From assembly GCF_001661595.2 (NCBI RefSeq), contig NZ_LYPF02000002.1, forward strand, positions 1 through 64,000: a stretch of 64,000 nt of DNA. Reading direction: 5' to 3'. Under the pieces are notes generated by a model. The model saw nothing but the letters and a program-made list of their open reading frames with translations, ran no database searches and was not told the DNA's origin. Positions 19,601 to 28,532 of this stretch are shown piece by piece (positions within the stretch are counted from its first letter, which is position 1; the number at the start of each line of letters is the position of its first letter). The stretch comes from Crocinitomix algicola. Lineage in GTDB: Bacteria > Bacteroidota > Bacteroidia > Flavobacteriales_D > Crocinitomicaceae. Both the position numbers and the translations under genes were made by a program.

Positions 19601-21847
19601 AATTTTGACGAATGGGAGAGTGCAGTTAGTGGATCCTCGGCTGAATTGACATTAGAAGATAGCATGGTTTACTTCTGGCGCGTAGCTGTTGAAGATACAG
19701 GTGATTATTATTGGATTGAACATTCATTTCAGTATATCAATGGCAAATCTGGATGGGGGCAAGATCATTTCTTTCAGTTTAAACGAAATGATTATAACTT
19801 CTTGGATTATGAACGCGGAATAAGAAAACGGCTTTTTGGACCTTCTTATAAAACTATAGATTGTACAGTATATGGAAATGCTTCTGGTTGGTATGAGTTT
19901 GCTTTTACGCTTTTTCATATTGACGGAAGTTTGGACCCAGGCTATGGAGAATATAATTTCTGCTCTACCCAACCTCAATTTTTAGTTGCAGTAATTGACC
20001 CTTATACATTAAAATCATGGGGTACAAGATGGGATGCGGGTGGTGCAATTGAAATGCAAAACCCGGATCATAATTTCGGTAATGCCAACGATAATGGTGG
20101 TTGTCGTGCAAGGGTTGAGGATCACTTTGGCTTCTATCAAAATAATGCGACACAATTGGAGGCATTTGAAAATATGATTTTGAATGAAATTCCGGACAGT
20201 TTTTACTTCCTCATTTATACTTCTCGCTATGCGAATTATTCAGAGTGGGACACCGAATACCCCGCAGTATATGATGTCTTTACTGAAATTGGATGTGATA
20301 GTATTTATCCAGGGCGGGAAGAAGTACCATTTATTGTTTTTGGTAAAGCCGGAAATCCAGCAGCCACTAAAGAGGTTTATGGACAATTTTTAGATGATTT
20401 AATTCAATTAGATGATACTTTGTGGGGCTATGATCATTATGGTGAAGAGGCTTCCACTATTATCGGTCCGGCAAGTGAATGGGGAACTTTGTATTGGGAC
20501 CAAGACGCAATGGAACCAATGACGAATGATTCGTCGCGACTTTTACTAACTGGAATTACTGCTGAAGGAACAAGAGCACTAATTCTTGATACCTTATTCA
20601 CTGCTAACGATTCAATTTTATACTTAAATACGCTCGTCGAGGCCGATGATTATCCTTATATACAATTATCAGCAAAACATTGGGATTTAACTGGTTTTAC
20701 CCCTGCTCAAATTGATGGGTGGCATGTATTATACGAGCACGCACCTGAAGCAGCATTAGATGGTACGGCAGGTGTTTATTTTTTGCCCTCTGACACCTTA
20801 CTCGAAGGGCAACGGTTAGCTGTGGCATTTGATATTAAGAATATTAGTGACAAGCCGATGGATTCATTACTCGTTGATTATTGGGTAGAAGACGCTAATC
20901 ATAATTTGGTTCCTATTACTTACCCAAGACAAGATTCTTTAAGGGTTGGTCAAACCATTCGAGATACGTTGTTAGTACCCAGTGTTCATCTTCCAGGATA
21001 CAATAGTTTATGGGTGGAGGTAAATCCATATAACGATTTGGGAGCTAAGGATCAATTTGAGCAATATCACTTTAACAACATGGGGCAACTGCCTTTTTAT
21101 GTCAATGCTGATGTTGAAAACCCAATATTGGATGTGACTTTTAATGGTTATCATATCTTAAATAATGATTTAGTGGACCCGTATTCAGAAATTGTAATCA
21201 GTCTTAAGGATGAAAATCCGTATTTAATTATGGAGAATGAAGAGGATACGGCAAATTTTGGCATTTATCTTACAGATCCTAAAGGCATACAGAAGCGATT
21301 GAATTTTAGAAATAGTCTGGGAGAGCCAATGATGGAGTGGGTTCCGGCCGATCCAAGTAACCAAAAGTTTAAAATAATCTATAAAGGGAATTTTGATCAA
21401 AATGGCACTTATCGATTGTTGGTGCAAGCTGTTGATCAATCTGGAAATATCTCAGGTGATTTTGAATATGATATCGAATTTGAAGTGGATCATAAATCCT
21501 CGATTACTAATTTGATGAATTATCCAAATCCATTCAGTACGAGCACACAATTTGTGTTCACATTAACAGGAGCTAGAATTCCGGATGAGTTCACCATTCA
21601 AATTATGACGATTAGTGGCAAAGTAGTTCGAGAAATCACAAAACATGAATTAGGACCAATTAAGATTGGACGTAATATAACCGAGTTCGCTTGGAATGGT
21701 ACAGATGAATATGGAGATGCTTTAGCGAATGGTATTTATCTATATAGGGTGATTGTAAAACTTGATAACGAGGATGTAGAATTGCGCGAAAGTGGAGCGG
21801 ATCAATATTTTGTAAAGGATTTTGGAAAAATGTATTTAATGCGTTAA
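16688..21847 (+). CDS. porU2: PorU2-like type IX secretion sortase (peptidase C25 family)
   Basis: 1719 aa. The signal peptide ends in NVRAQ. The mature N-terminus YGNEWIDYSQ is typical of PorU2-type proteins. The C25 (gingipain) catalytic domain spans about 430-780, with the His in FFGHA (H657) and the Cys in GNACLTG (C687). After it come Ig-like and CARDB-like segments, then a C-terminal FlgD-like Ig domain from about 1600 (NYPNPFS at the start, GIYLYRV near the end). PorU-type enzymes cut T9SS sorting domains and attach cargo to the surface. Canonical PorU is about 1100-1300 aa, so this copy is some 400-600 aa longer. Co-transcribed with the PorV2-like gene. A different C25 surface protease is the alternative. 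Confidence 0.8.
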   Translation: MANKYLIFFVLLFCFNVRAQYGNEWIDYSQRYYSFRIYEDGVYRLDYSFLAAAGVPVGSIAPDNFQVFGFEKEQDIWIEGGEDGSFDPGDFIVFYAKKNTTWLDSLLFDEPDEVTNRYYPLYNDTINYFLSWNNEVDNQRITAEVDTDFGAYTSRAYYMRKVYKSSHNYYNEGYKVAGLSHSNYSAGEGWLGPRLFMSSAVNYQDDFLVSTNAYTGPGAPTVKMESITVGASNAAFDGMGNHHLEVQLGPSHITIIDTVFTGYQMNHFKYDLLPSSLGSSTTKIRYQLINDLGVASDYQAVAFTEMIYPHSTNLGGTSFAKMIIPKNEFEAKSFYEFSNFVAPNPWAFVLGDEVKKIPVVVSGSNYRVLIPNPALTSDENFVIFDESQMKTPTTLTPVNGSGLFTDVSSFSYESAYLMITNQLLMSSANEYKTYREGTLGGSNNVILMDQHELNLQFGGGVPKHVMGIRRFAHYAYNQATTKPEHLFIIGKGIREANESIAAPGGTRKLPSSYQSCMVPTFGYPASDMLITAQLDGNLWAPLIPTGRIAAKSNEEVLVYLNKVKEYELAQDPLSYYSVNDKLWQKEILHFGGGANAVEQSTFKIYLGRYEDDLEGPNFGGNVTSYYKTVSDPVDPSVLTEVTDRIKEGVSLITFFGHATADGFDTNIDDPANWNNQGKYPIVVGNACLTGNIFEPTVYSASEEYVLIENAGSIAFLANVKQAFSNSLDSYSSVFFNRMSNVDYGQSLGTLSQKTIASVESEIMSFGLQNVCNQMTLHGDPAIIPNHHDKPELEINHSSLFFTPAVIDLTVDSLDVNVVLYNLGRSAVDTFAIELKRSFPNDGGDSVYTKLVHGIDYIDTVVFTIPFYNNIGVGINSFTASVDIPSIVAEQFDEVGNNTYTKQVLFDVDGIYPVWPYDFAVVPNDKITLKGSTVNPFAGLANYRFEIDTTDLFNSPAKLVKSKSSLGGVVEVNFDEWESAVSGSSAELTLEDSMVYFWRVAVEDTGDYYWIEHSFQYINGKSGWGQDHFFQFKRNDYNFLDYERGIRKRLFGPSYKTIDCTVYGNASGWYEFAFTLFHIDGSLDPGYGEYNFCSTQPQFLVAVIDPYTLKSWGTRWDAGGAIEMQNPDHNFGNANDNGGCRARVEDHFGFYQNNATQLEAFENMILNEIPDSFYFLIYTSRYANYSEWDTEYPAVYDVFTEIGCDSIYPGREEVPFIVFGKAGNPAATKEVYGQFLDDLIQLDDTLWGYDHYGEEASTIIGPASEWGTLYWDQDAMEPMTNDSSRLLLTGITAEGTRALILDTLFTANDSILYLNTLVEADDYPYIQLSAKHWDLTGFTPAQIDGWHVLYEHAPEAALDGTAGVYFLPSDTLLEGQRLAVAFDIKNISDKPMDSLLVDYWVEDANHNLVPITYPRQDSLRVGQTIRDTLLVPSVHLPGYNSLWVEVNPYNDLGAKDQFEQYHFNNMGQLPFYVNADVENPILDVTFNGYHILNNDLVDPYSEIVISLKDENPYLIMENEEDTANFGIYLTDPKGIQKRLNFRNSLGEPMMEWVPADPSNQKFKIIYKGNFDQNGTYRLLVQAVDQSGNISGDFEYDIEFEVDHKSSITNLMNYPNPFSTSTQFVFTLTGARIPDEFTIQIMTISGKVVREITKHELGPIKIGRNITEFAWNGTDEYGDALANGIYLYRVIVKLDNEDVELRESGADQYFVKDFGKMYLMR

Positions 21848-21849
21848 TA

Positions 21850-22617
21850 TCATTCAACAATCTCAAAAAGCTCCCTTGCTTTTGCTCGATTGTACCGGTT
21901 AAAATGCCACCATTCTGTCTGGATATTCCAAAAACCTCCGGCCTTCATAACTTTTCTTAATAACTCTCTATTAGCCACCTGATATTGAGTGAGCAAGCCC
22001 GAATCTAAATACGCTTTTTCATATCTAGGATAAGCAATTTTGCGTATGTCATCGTATTCCGCGCCCATGTCTAAAGGAACGCCAGAACTATCCGCAATTG
22101 TTAAGTCTATTGCAGCACCATAATTGTGTAAAGAACCATTTTTTGGGTTAGAAACAAATTTAGTTTTTTCATGAATTGGCATTTCCAAAATATCCCACAT
22201 GTATTGTTGTACAGATCTAGGTCGAACTCCATCATAAACATAAAGCGAAAGCGTACTATCTATTTCCTTTAAAGCGGATTGAGATTTCTGAAGATCTTCG
22301 GCTACGGACGGTTGAAGGTAAATCCGTGCTAAACTTCCATACATGTCTCGTTGCATGAAGTTATTAGGTGTTGAATAACGAACGTCAACAATAATATCAG
22401 GTATAAGTGTTTGAATGTTGACTAATCCTGCTGTAATTATTTTTTTTTCTAAACTATCAATAGCGTAGAGGGGAGCCGGCTTAAAATCAGTTTTTTGTCT
22501 TAAAGAGTCAGAAAATATGATCGTCACGTTCGTCTCATCTTCGACATGTTCTTTTTCTTGTACTGGGGAACAACTTCCTAATAGAAAGAGGACAAAAAAA
22601 ATAACTAATTCACGCAT
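21850..22617 (-). CDS. VanX/DdpX-family D-Ala-D-Ala dipeptidase lipoprotein (M15D)
   Basis: 255 aa. The N-terminus is a lipoprotein signal with lipobox LGSC (Cys16). The peptidase M15 signature is complete: SLHNYGAAID gives H164 and D171, and TEWWH gives the general base E235 and H238; an Arg in YDGVRP (R132) fits the substrate-binding site. The family hydrolyses D-Ala-D-Ala. As a lipoprotein without van regulatory genes nearby, it more likely recycles or edits cell-wall peptides than gives glycopeptide resistance. It is last in a minus-strand group and convergent with the PorU2 gene, 2 bp apart. Confidence 0.85.
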   Translation of the reverse strand: MRELVIFFVLFLLGSCSPVQEKEHVEDETNVTIIFSDSLRQKTDFKPAPLYAIDSLEKKIITAGLVNIQTLIPDIIVDVRYSTPNNFMQRDMYGSLARIYLQPSVAEDLQKSQSALKEIDSTLSLYVYDGVRPRSVQQYMWDILEMPIHEKTKFVSNPKNGSLHNYGAAIDLTIADSSGVPLDMGAEYDDIRKIAYPRYEKAYLDSGLLTQYQVANRELLRKVMKAGGFWNIQTEWWHFNRYNRAKARELFEIVE

Positions 22618-22646
22618 GGGCCTTTTGTTTTAAGAGTATTCGTTTG

Positions 22647-23231
22647 TTATTCGAGATAAAAAACCAAACCAAACTTTAAATGAAGTGGTTCAAGAATAAA
22701 ACCTGGTAAGGGCATGTTGGGATCATTGATGAAATCGTACATTAACAAGATTTGATAGTAAGAGCGACTGCCCATAGCTCCAGCATATCCTGCACCTGCC
22801 ATAAAAGCAGGAACGTTAACTCGGTTATTATAATTATTCACATAATCAGGTGTGTTGAACAAGTTATATTCTACTTGCATTAGAATTGGGTCAATAGGTC
22901 TGAACCGGGTAAATACACCTCCTCCAAATGCGCTTAAGTTTACGCTTGCATTCGTAAAAACAACACGTTGAAATTGATACATTGCTGAAAATCCCGCTGA
23001 AAATTTCTCAGTGATATCATAACCTATCATTGGGGCGGCATAAATATATGTTCCGAAAGTACCAAGGGATAGTGAGAACTCACCACCGACGTAGATATCC
23101 TGTTTAAGATTATACAATGAAAAGTTTTTATCCGAATCTTTTTCGTTCTCTTTTTTGGCGTCTTCAATATCATATTGCCCAAAAACAACTGTAAAGCTTG
23201 CGATAAACAAAAATGTTAGCACCTTTTTCAT
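22647..23231 (-). CDS. Small outer-membrane beta-barrel-like protein
   Basis: 194 aa. The signal peptide ends in VFGQ. After an acidic/basic linker (residues 20-40) come alternating amphipathic strands with Gly and aromatic residues, ending in KFGLVFYLE. The pattern suits an eight-stranded porin-like barrel; I cannot name the family. The start overlaps the stop of the upstream hydrolase (ATGA). Confidence 0.65.
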   Translation of the reverse strand: MKKVLTFLFIASFTVVFGQYDIEDAKKENEKDSDKNFSLYNLKQDIYVGGEFSLSLGTFGTYIYAAPMIGYDITEKFSAGFSAMYQFQRVVFTNASVNLSAFGGGVFTRFRPIDPILMQVEYNLFNTPDYVNNYNNRVNVPAFMAGAGYAGAMGSRSYYQILLMYDFINDPNMPLPGFILEPLHLKFGLVFYLE

Positions 23232-23863
23232 ATGACCAATTTATACAATAATTCTTTATTCAAATCATGATTCCCCTTAAACGTATGAAAAGCAAATTTC
23301 ATGCCTTCTTTCGACAATTTTTGGTGATATTCTTTCGCTTTTTCAACAGTAGAAAATTCATCGGAATCTCCTATTACCATGTGGTTTTGTGTAGCGTAAA
23401 AATTCTGCTTAACGGTATCATCCATATCAGGAGGAAAAACAGCTGCCCAGAGAATAAACTCGTTAAACGGTGTATTACCGTAACCAATCCAACGTGAAGC
23501 TGTTGCGCCGCCTTGAGAGAAACCAAGTAATATTCGACGATTAAAATGATGATCCGCATCGATACTTTCAGCAACGGCATCTAGCAAGCGAATATAGTTT
23601 TTAATGTCATTCAGTCGATCCTCTTTTGTCATCCATGATGCACCAACTCTGCCACTCGTGCCTTCTCGATAAAAGCGATGTGGTCCTTCGGGGCAGATCA
23701 CATAATATTTATCCGGATCCAGAAAATGAAACTTGCGGATAAAATACTCGGGGAGTTGACTATAACCGTGAAGAGCAATTAACAAGGTACAGGCTTTATC
23801 AGGATTCCCAAAGGTAAAATAGCGTCCGGTGTGTTGGTAATTAACTTGAACTTCTTTCGTCAT
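23228..23863 (-). CDS. Alpha/beta hydrolase, phospholipase/carboxylesterase type
   Basis: 211 aa, cytosolic. The nucleophile elbow is GFSQGG (Ser116), the form typical of the carboxylesterase/acyl-protein thioesterase group. LIALHGYSQ gives the oxyanion-hole region, and GDSDEF and GNHDLN late in the sequence supply the Asp and His. The natural substrate cannot be told. It overlaps the upstream hydrolase by 23 bp and the downstream barrel gene by 4 bp, a tight operon. Confidence 0.85.
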   Translation of the reverse strand: MTKEVQVNYQHTGRYFTFGNPDKACTLLIALHGYSQLPEYFIRKFHFLDPDKYYVICPEGPHRFYREGTSGRVGASWMTKEDRLNDIKNYIRLLDAVAESIDADHHFNRRILLGFSQGGATASRWIGYGNTPFNEFILWAAVFPPDMDDTVKQNFYATQNHMVIGDSDEFSTVEKAKEYHQKLSKEGMKFAFHTFKGNHDLNKELLYKLVI

Positions 23864-24590
23864 CCATCCATTTTTTTATTTCGGAAATTACTTCTTTTTG
23901 GGATTCTTTGTGTGGGGCATGCCCACAATTTTCGAGGATCAATTTTGTAGACACCCCTTTTGTTTTTTCGATGATTAAATTGACTTGTTCTTCTGTTCCA
24001 TATTGGTCGTTTTTACCTTGAATAATAAGATTTGGAACATCAATTTTTTCTAATAATGAGATTATTTCCCAGTTTTTGAATTCTTCAGATAACCATATAT
24101 CATTCCAAGCGAAAAATACTTGATGATATTGATTCCCGTGGTATTTTTTTAATCCTTCAAATTTCCCCAGATCAAATAGGTCACGGGCTTCTTTCACACC
24201 AGCAATTGTAATGTCTTCAACAAAAACATGAGCGGCTTCAGTGATAATTCCTTTTATGCGATGCCCGTATTTAGCAGCAAAAATTAAAGCGATACTTCCT
24301 CCATCAGAATGACCGTAAAGGTAAATCGGTTTGTCGTTGTGCTTACTTGTAGAAATAATTTCAAACAATTCTTCTGCCGCAAGATGAAGATAATTGGCTT
24401 GCCGATGAGTAAGGTCACCTAAAGACTCCCCATATCCCTTTCTATCGTAGACCAATCCGTAAGAATTGGTTTTGTCGCAGAGTGAGTTCGGAAAATTCTT
24501 CCATTGCTTAACAGAACCAAGTCCTTCGTGAAGAAATATAATTAATCGATTTGAAGATGGATCTCCAATGTATTTAACATTTAATTGCAT
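23841..24590 (-). CDS. Alpha/beta hydrolase
   Basis: 249 aa. HEGLGS gives the oxyanion-hole loop, GHSDGG the nucleophile elbow (Ser95), GKNDQYG the acid and NCGHAPH the catalytic His. This resembles the MhpC/epoxide-hydrolase-like branch. It is first in a run of overlapping minus-strand genes and is separated from efp by a terminator, so it must have its own promoter. Confidence 0.85.
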   Translation of the reverse strand: MQLNVKYIGDPSSNRLIIFLHEGLGSVKQWKNFPNSLCDKTNSYGLVYDRKGYGESLGDLTHRQANYLHLAAEELFEIISTSKHNDKPIYLYGHSDGGSIALIFAAKYGHRIKGIITEAAHVFVEDITIAGVKEARDLFDLGKFEGLKKYHGNQYHQVFFAWNDIWLSEEFKNWEIISLLEKIDVPNLIIQGKNDQYGTEEQVNLIIEKTKGVSTKLILENCGHAPHKESQKEVISEIKKWMDDERSSS

Positions 24591-24591
24591 A

Positions 24592-24624
24592 TAAAAAAAA
24601 ACCGTCCCTACAGAGTAAAGACGG
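24592..24624 (-). terminator. Terminator downstream of efp
   Basis: Read on the minus strand, CCGTC (24624-24620) pairs with GACGG (24606-24602), followed by a run of T residues (A9 on the plus strand at 24593-24601). It closes the lpxD-lpxC/fabZ-lpxA-efp transcript. Confidence 0.7.
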
Positions 24625-24646
24625 ATGTTTTAAGCGATTATTGTGT

Positions 24647-25213
24647 TTAGGATTTAATTCGTTCTGAATACTCTCCCTTACGTGTGTCAACTTTAATCTT
24701 GTCACCAATGCCAATGAACAAAGGCACCTTAATTTCAGCTCCAGTATCTATCGTAGCAGGTTTAAGTGTGTTTGTTGCCGTATCTCCTTTAATTCCAGGT
24801 TCTGTATAAGTAACCTCCGCATCGATGTAGAATGGCAATTCTACTGTTAATGGCAACTCTTCTTCAGCATGGAAAACTATTGTACAGACAATTCCTTCCT
24901 TTAAAAATCCTGGATTGTCAATCATCGACTTGTTGATGAATACTTGCTCGAAAGTTTCAGTATTCATAAAATGATAACCATCACCCTCAGGGTAAAGATA
25001 TTGGTAATTTCTTGTTTCTACCCGAACGATATCAATTTTATGTCCAGCAGAAAACGTGTTGTCCACAACTTTTCCTGTTTCGATATACTTTAGTTTTGTG
25101 CGCACGAAAGCAGGTCCTTTGCCGGGTTTAACATGTTGAAATTCTACTACGGTAACAATTTTACCACCGTGCATCATACAAAGTCCGTTCTTAATATCTG
25201 ATGTAGTTGCCAT
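24647..25213 (-). CDS. efp: Elongation factor P
   Basis: 188 aa, three beta-barrel domains, the standard length. The loop VKPGKGPAF carries Lys32, the residue that enters the ribosomal P-site region to relieve stalling at polyproline. The C-terminus has the EF-P signature region GDKIKVDTRKGEY. It lies 9 bp after lpxA in the lipid A operon. Confidence 0.97.
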   Translation of the reverse strand: MATTSDIKNGLCMMHGGKIVTVVEFQHVKPGKGPAFVRTKLKYIETGKVVDNTFSAGHKIDIVRVETRNYQYLYPEGDGYHFMNTETFEQVFINKSMIDNPGFLKEGIVCTIVFHAEEELPLTVELPFYIDAEVTYTEPGIKGDTATNTLKPATIDTGAEIKVPLFIGIGDKIKVDTRKGEYSERIKS

Positions 25214-25222
25214 AAATTTAGT

Positions 25223-25999
25223 TTATAAAGGGCCTTTGATAATCCCCTTTTTTGATTCTTTAATAAAGTTTAATACTGTTTCCTTTTCTTCGCAATCAGG
25301 AATTTCTGTTTCAATGGACCGAACGCCATTTGTGACCGAATTATGAAGAATAAATAAATTTCGATAAATATCTTCAATGTTTTTTAACGTTTCATCGGTC
25401 ATTCCTCTCCTACGTAAACCTATTGCATTAACACCTGCAAATGTAAGCGGCTCTCGAGCTGCTCGAATATAAGGAGGGACGTTTTTACGCACACTAGTCA
25501 TTCCCGCCACAAACGCATGTTGACCGATTCTTACAAACTGCTGAACACCACACATTCCTTCAACTATGGCCCAATCTTCAATTACAACATGACCGGAAAT
25601 CCCTGAACTATTCGCAATGATTACATTATTCCCAATTGTGCAATCATGGCCAATGTGAACGTAACACATCAGCAAACAATTTTTGCCGATGGAAGTTTTT
25701 AATTTATCGTCTGTTCCTCGATGTATGGTGACGCATTCTCTAATGATCGTATTGTCACCAATTTCAGTTGTAGTATATTCCCCATGAAACTTGAGGTCTT
25801 GAGGAATCGCAGAAATTACTGCACCCGGAAAAATTTGAACATTTTTGCCAATTCTGGCACCTGGGTAAATGGTGACATTAGGTCCAATAACAGTTCCTTC
25901 ACCGATTTCAACATCCTCATATATTGTTGTGAACGACTCAATGGTGACGTTTTCGGCAATTTTCGCCGCAGGATTAATATTTGCTAATTTACTAATCAT
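25223..25999 (-). CDS. lpxA: Acyl-ACP:UDP-N-acetylglucosamine O-acyltransferase
   Basis: 258 aa. Hexapeptide repeats (IGEGTVIGPNVTIYPGARIG and following) form a left-handed beta-helix over residues about 10-185, followed by a helical C-terminal domain. The active-site context CYVHIGHDCTIGN contains the catalytic His. It performs the first step of lipid A synthesis. The start overlaps the stop of lpxC/fabZ by 4 bp. Confidence 0.97.
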   Translation of the reverse strand: MISKLANINPAAKIAENVTIESFTTIYEDVEIGEGTVIGPNVTIYPGARIGKNVQIFPGAVISAIPQDLKFHGEYTTTEIGDNTIIRECVTIHRGTDDKLKTSIGKNCLLMCYVHIGHDCTIGNNVIIANSSGISGHVVIEDWAIVEGMCGVQQFVRIGQHAFVAGMTSVRKNVPPYIRAAREPLTFAGVNAIGLRRRGMTDETLKNIEDIYRNLFILHNSVTNGVRSIETEIPDCEEKETVLNFIKESKKGIIKGPL

Positions 26000-27399
26000 T
26001 CCGTTTTATCTTTCACGACTTGAGCAAGCATATCAGCTTCCATAACAACTTTACCGTTTACATAGGCTTTTCCTCCCATGTTTACTAACCCTCTTCTAAT
26101 TGGAGATAAAAGTTTAAGGTCAAAAACGACGGTGTCACCAGGGCGAACCATTGTTTTAAATTTAACATTATCAATTTTCATAAAATAGGTCGAGTAGAGG
26201 TGAGGATCTTCGACTTTGTCCAAAGCAAAAATACCACCAACTTGTGCCATAGCTTCTATTTGTAAAACACCAGGGAAAATTGGATTACCTGGGAAATGAC
26301 CTGTAAATTGAGGCTCGTTCATGGTGATGTTTTTAACCCCAATTATTCCATCCTCAGTGATTTCAAGCACTTTATCTACCAACAAAAATGGATAGCGATG
26401 AGGTAACATTTTTTCAATAGCGACAATATCGTAAAGCGGTTCCTTTTCTAAATCGAAAAATTTCCCCTTATTCGCAGCATTTTTTGCATGCTCTTTAAGA
26501 ATTTTGGCAAACCTAACGTTACCGCTGTGCCCCGGTCTAGCCGCTAAAATATGACCTTTAATTGGTCGGCCTAATAAGGCTAAATCGCCAACAATATCAA
26601 GCAATTTATGACGAGCAGGTTCATTTTCGAAATGTAATTTTGTATGGTTCAAAGTACCAATACCATCAACAGTGACGGACAAATCTTCTTTACCCAGTAA
26701 TTTTGCTAATCGATCAAGTTCTTCTTGCTTAATATTTTCACGTTCGATTAATACGATGGCATTATCCAAATCCCCTCCTTTGATGAGGTCATTCATTGCT
26801 AAATACTCCAACTCACGCAAGAAAACAAAGGTTCTACATTTTGAAATTTCAGTTTCAAAATCATCAATTTTGTACATGCTAGCATGCTGCGTTCCTAGTA
26901 CGGGAGAATTGTAATCAACCATTACTGTAATTCGATATTCTTTATCGGGAATGGCTAAAAATTCAATTCCTTTCTCTTCGTCCTCCCACTTTATATTTTC
27001 ATCAAGAATTAAATAATCTCTCTCTTGATTTTGCTCTTCTAATCCTACTTTTTTGATGGCCTCTAAAAAAGGAAACGAACTTCCATCCATAATAGGAACT
27101 TCCGGAGCGTCTAATTTGATCAAAGCATTATCAACCTGCATGGCGTACAATGCAGCCAATAAATGTTCTGTTGTATAAACTTTAGCACCATTTTGCTCAA
27201 GGGTAGTACCTCGTGCCGTAGAAACGACATTGTCAGGGTCAGCTTTTACAGTAGGTTGCCCTTCGATATCAATTCGTTGGAATTTGTAACCATGTTTTTC
27301 TGGAGCAGGACAGATGGTTAAATTTACAATTTCTCCAGTGTGTAATCCAACACCACTCAATTTGATTTCACCTTTTAAGGTATGTTGTTTATCAGCCAT
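25996..27399 (-). CDS. lpxC: Bifunctional LpxC deacetylase / FabZ dehydratase
   Basis: 467 aa fusion. Residues 1 to about 305 are UDP-3-O-acyl-GlcNAc deacetylase, with zinc ligands H79 (TTEH), H264 and D268 (HKLLD) and the catalytic H291 (RPGH). Residues about 320-467 are FabZ, with H368 and E382 as the dehydratase pair (GHFPGNPIFPG, then E in IEAMAQ). The fusion is usual in Bacteroidota and couples acyl supply to lipid A commitment. It is 3 bp from lpxD. Confidence 0.97.
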   Translation of the reverse strand: MADKQHTLKGEIKLSGVGLHTGEIVNLTICPAPEKHGYKFQRIDIEGQPTVKADPDNVVSTARGTTLEQNGAKVYTTEHLLAALYAMQVDNALIKLDAPEVPIMDGSSFPFLEAIKKVGLEEQNQERDYLILDENIKWEDEEKGIEFLAIPDKEYRITVMVDYNSPVLGTQHASMYKIDDFETEISKCRTFVFLRELEYLAMNDLIKGGDLDNAIVLIERENIKQEELDRLAKLLGKEDLSVTVDGIGTLNHTKLHFENEPARHKLLDIVGDLALLGRPIKGHILAARPGHSGNVRFAKILKEHAKNAANKGKFFDLEKEPLYDIVAIEKMLPHRYPFLLVDKVLEITEDGIIGVKNITMNEPQFTGHFPGNPIFPGVLQIEAMAQVGGIFALDKVEDPHLYSTYFMKIDNVKFKTMVRPGDTVVFDLKLLSPIRRGLVNMGGKAYVNGKVVMEADMLAQVVKDKTE

Positions 27400-27402
27400 T
27401 AA

Positions 27403-28452
27403 TTACGGGTTATTTGCTTTGATTTTTTTCAATTCTTCTTCTAATTCTCTTAAACGATCCAAAATTTGAGGCAATCGTCTAAATCCCATATAAGATTTTT
27501 TATAGTCATCTGCGTCATAAGCTGGAGAGCCTAATAACGTAGTACCTTCTTTTTTTATTGTCTTAGGAACACCTGCTTGCGCTCCAATTAAAGTTCCATC
27601 AGCTAAACTAATATGTCCTACTATACCAACTTGGCCACCAACCATCATGTTTTTACCTAGTTTGGTTGAGCCGGCAACACCAACTTGTGCAGCCATTACA
27701 GTATTATCTCCAACTTGCACGTTGTGTCCAATTTGAACGAGGTTATCGAGCTTAACTCCTTTTTTAATAATAGTCGAACCTAATGTAGCGCGATCAATGC
27801 ACGTGTTTGCTCCAACCTCTACGTGGTCTTCTATGATCACATTTCCAATTTGTGGAACCTTTTGATAATTATTTTCTGAATTTGGAGCAAAACCGAAACC
27901 GTCAGCACCTATGACCACTCCAGCGTGTAACGTACATGACGAACCAATAACGCAGTCACGGTATATCTTTACACCAGGAAAAACTTTAGTGTTTGCTCCA
28001 ACTTTTACATTGTCTCCAATATATGTGTTGGGATAAATGTGTACGCCATCTTCAATAATAGCACCCTCACTTATATATGCAAATGCTCCGATGTATACAT
28101 CTTTACCAATTGTAGCAGAGTCTGCGACGTGAGAACCATTTTCTATTGCAGGTTGTTTTGCTGTGGCTTGATCATATAAACCTAATAGTTTTGCAAAGCA
28201 ACTGTAGGCCTCCTCAACTTTTATTAATGTTATACCTTTTGGTAAATCTTTCTGCGGTTCAAAACTACGATTTACAATGACAATTGAAGCTGCCGTATCG
28301 TAAATATGTTCCTCGTATTTAGGATTGGCCAAGAACGATAATGTTCCCGTTTTTCCCTCTTCAATTTTTGAAAGGCCGTTTACAGAAACCTCCGGATTAC
28401 CGACGATTTCGCCTTCTAATATAGATGCAATTTGTTGTGCAGAAAATTCCAT
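27403..28452 (-). CDS. lpxD: UDP-3-O-acylglucosamine N-acyltransferase
   Basis: 349 aa. An N-terminal uridine-binding domain ([21 protein letters not shown] begins it, within residues 12-33) is followed by hexapeptide beta-helix repeats from about 105 to 310 and a C-terminal helix. [10 protein letters not shown] contains the catalytic His. It adds the N-linked acyl chain after LpxC. First gene of the lipid A operon; its promoter lies inside the 3' end of the upstream HD gene. Confidence 0.96.
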   Translation of the reverse strand: MEFSAQQIASILEGEIVGNPEVSVNGLSKIEEGKTGTLSFLANPKYEEHIYDTAASIVIVNRSFEPQKDLPKGITLIKVEEAYSCFAKLLGLYDQATAKQPAIENGSHVADSATIGKDVYIGAFAYISEGAIIEDGVHIYPNTYIGDNVKVGANTKVFPGVKIYRDCVIGSSCTLHAGVVIGADGFGFAPNSENNYQKVPQIGNVIIEDHVEVGANTCIDRATLGSTIIKKGVKLDNLVQIGHNVQVGDNTVMAAQVGVAGSTKLGKNMMVGGQVGIVGHISLADGTLIGAQAGVPKTIKKEGTTLLGSPAYDADDYKKSYMGFRRLPQILDRLRELEEELKKIKANNP

Positions 28453-28532
28453 TGTGCCAAAATTAATAATTAATAGTCCGAGTACTTATGGATTCTAACG
28501 AAGTTTTCAACAAAGTAGTTGAAATAACAACA

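Noticed and set aside
15588..21847. Calling the pair the canonical PorV and PorU
   Set aside because: Length, the mature N-terminus YGNEWIDYSQ and the FlgD-like end fit the PorU2 type better. The canonical genes are probably elsewhere.
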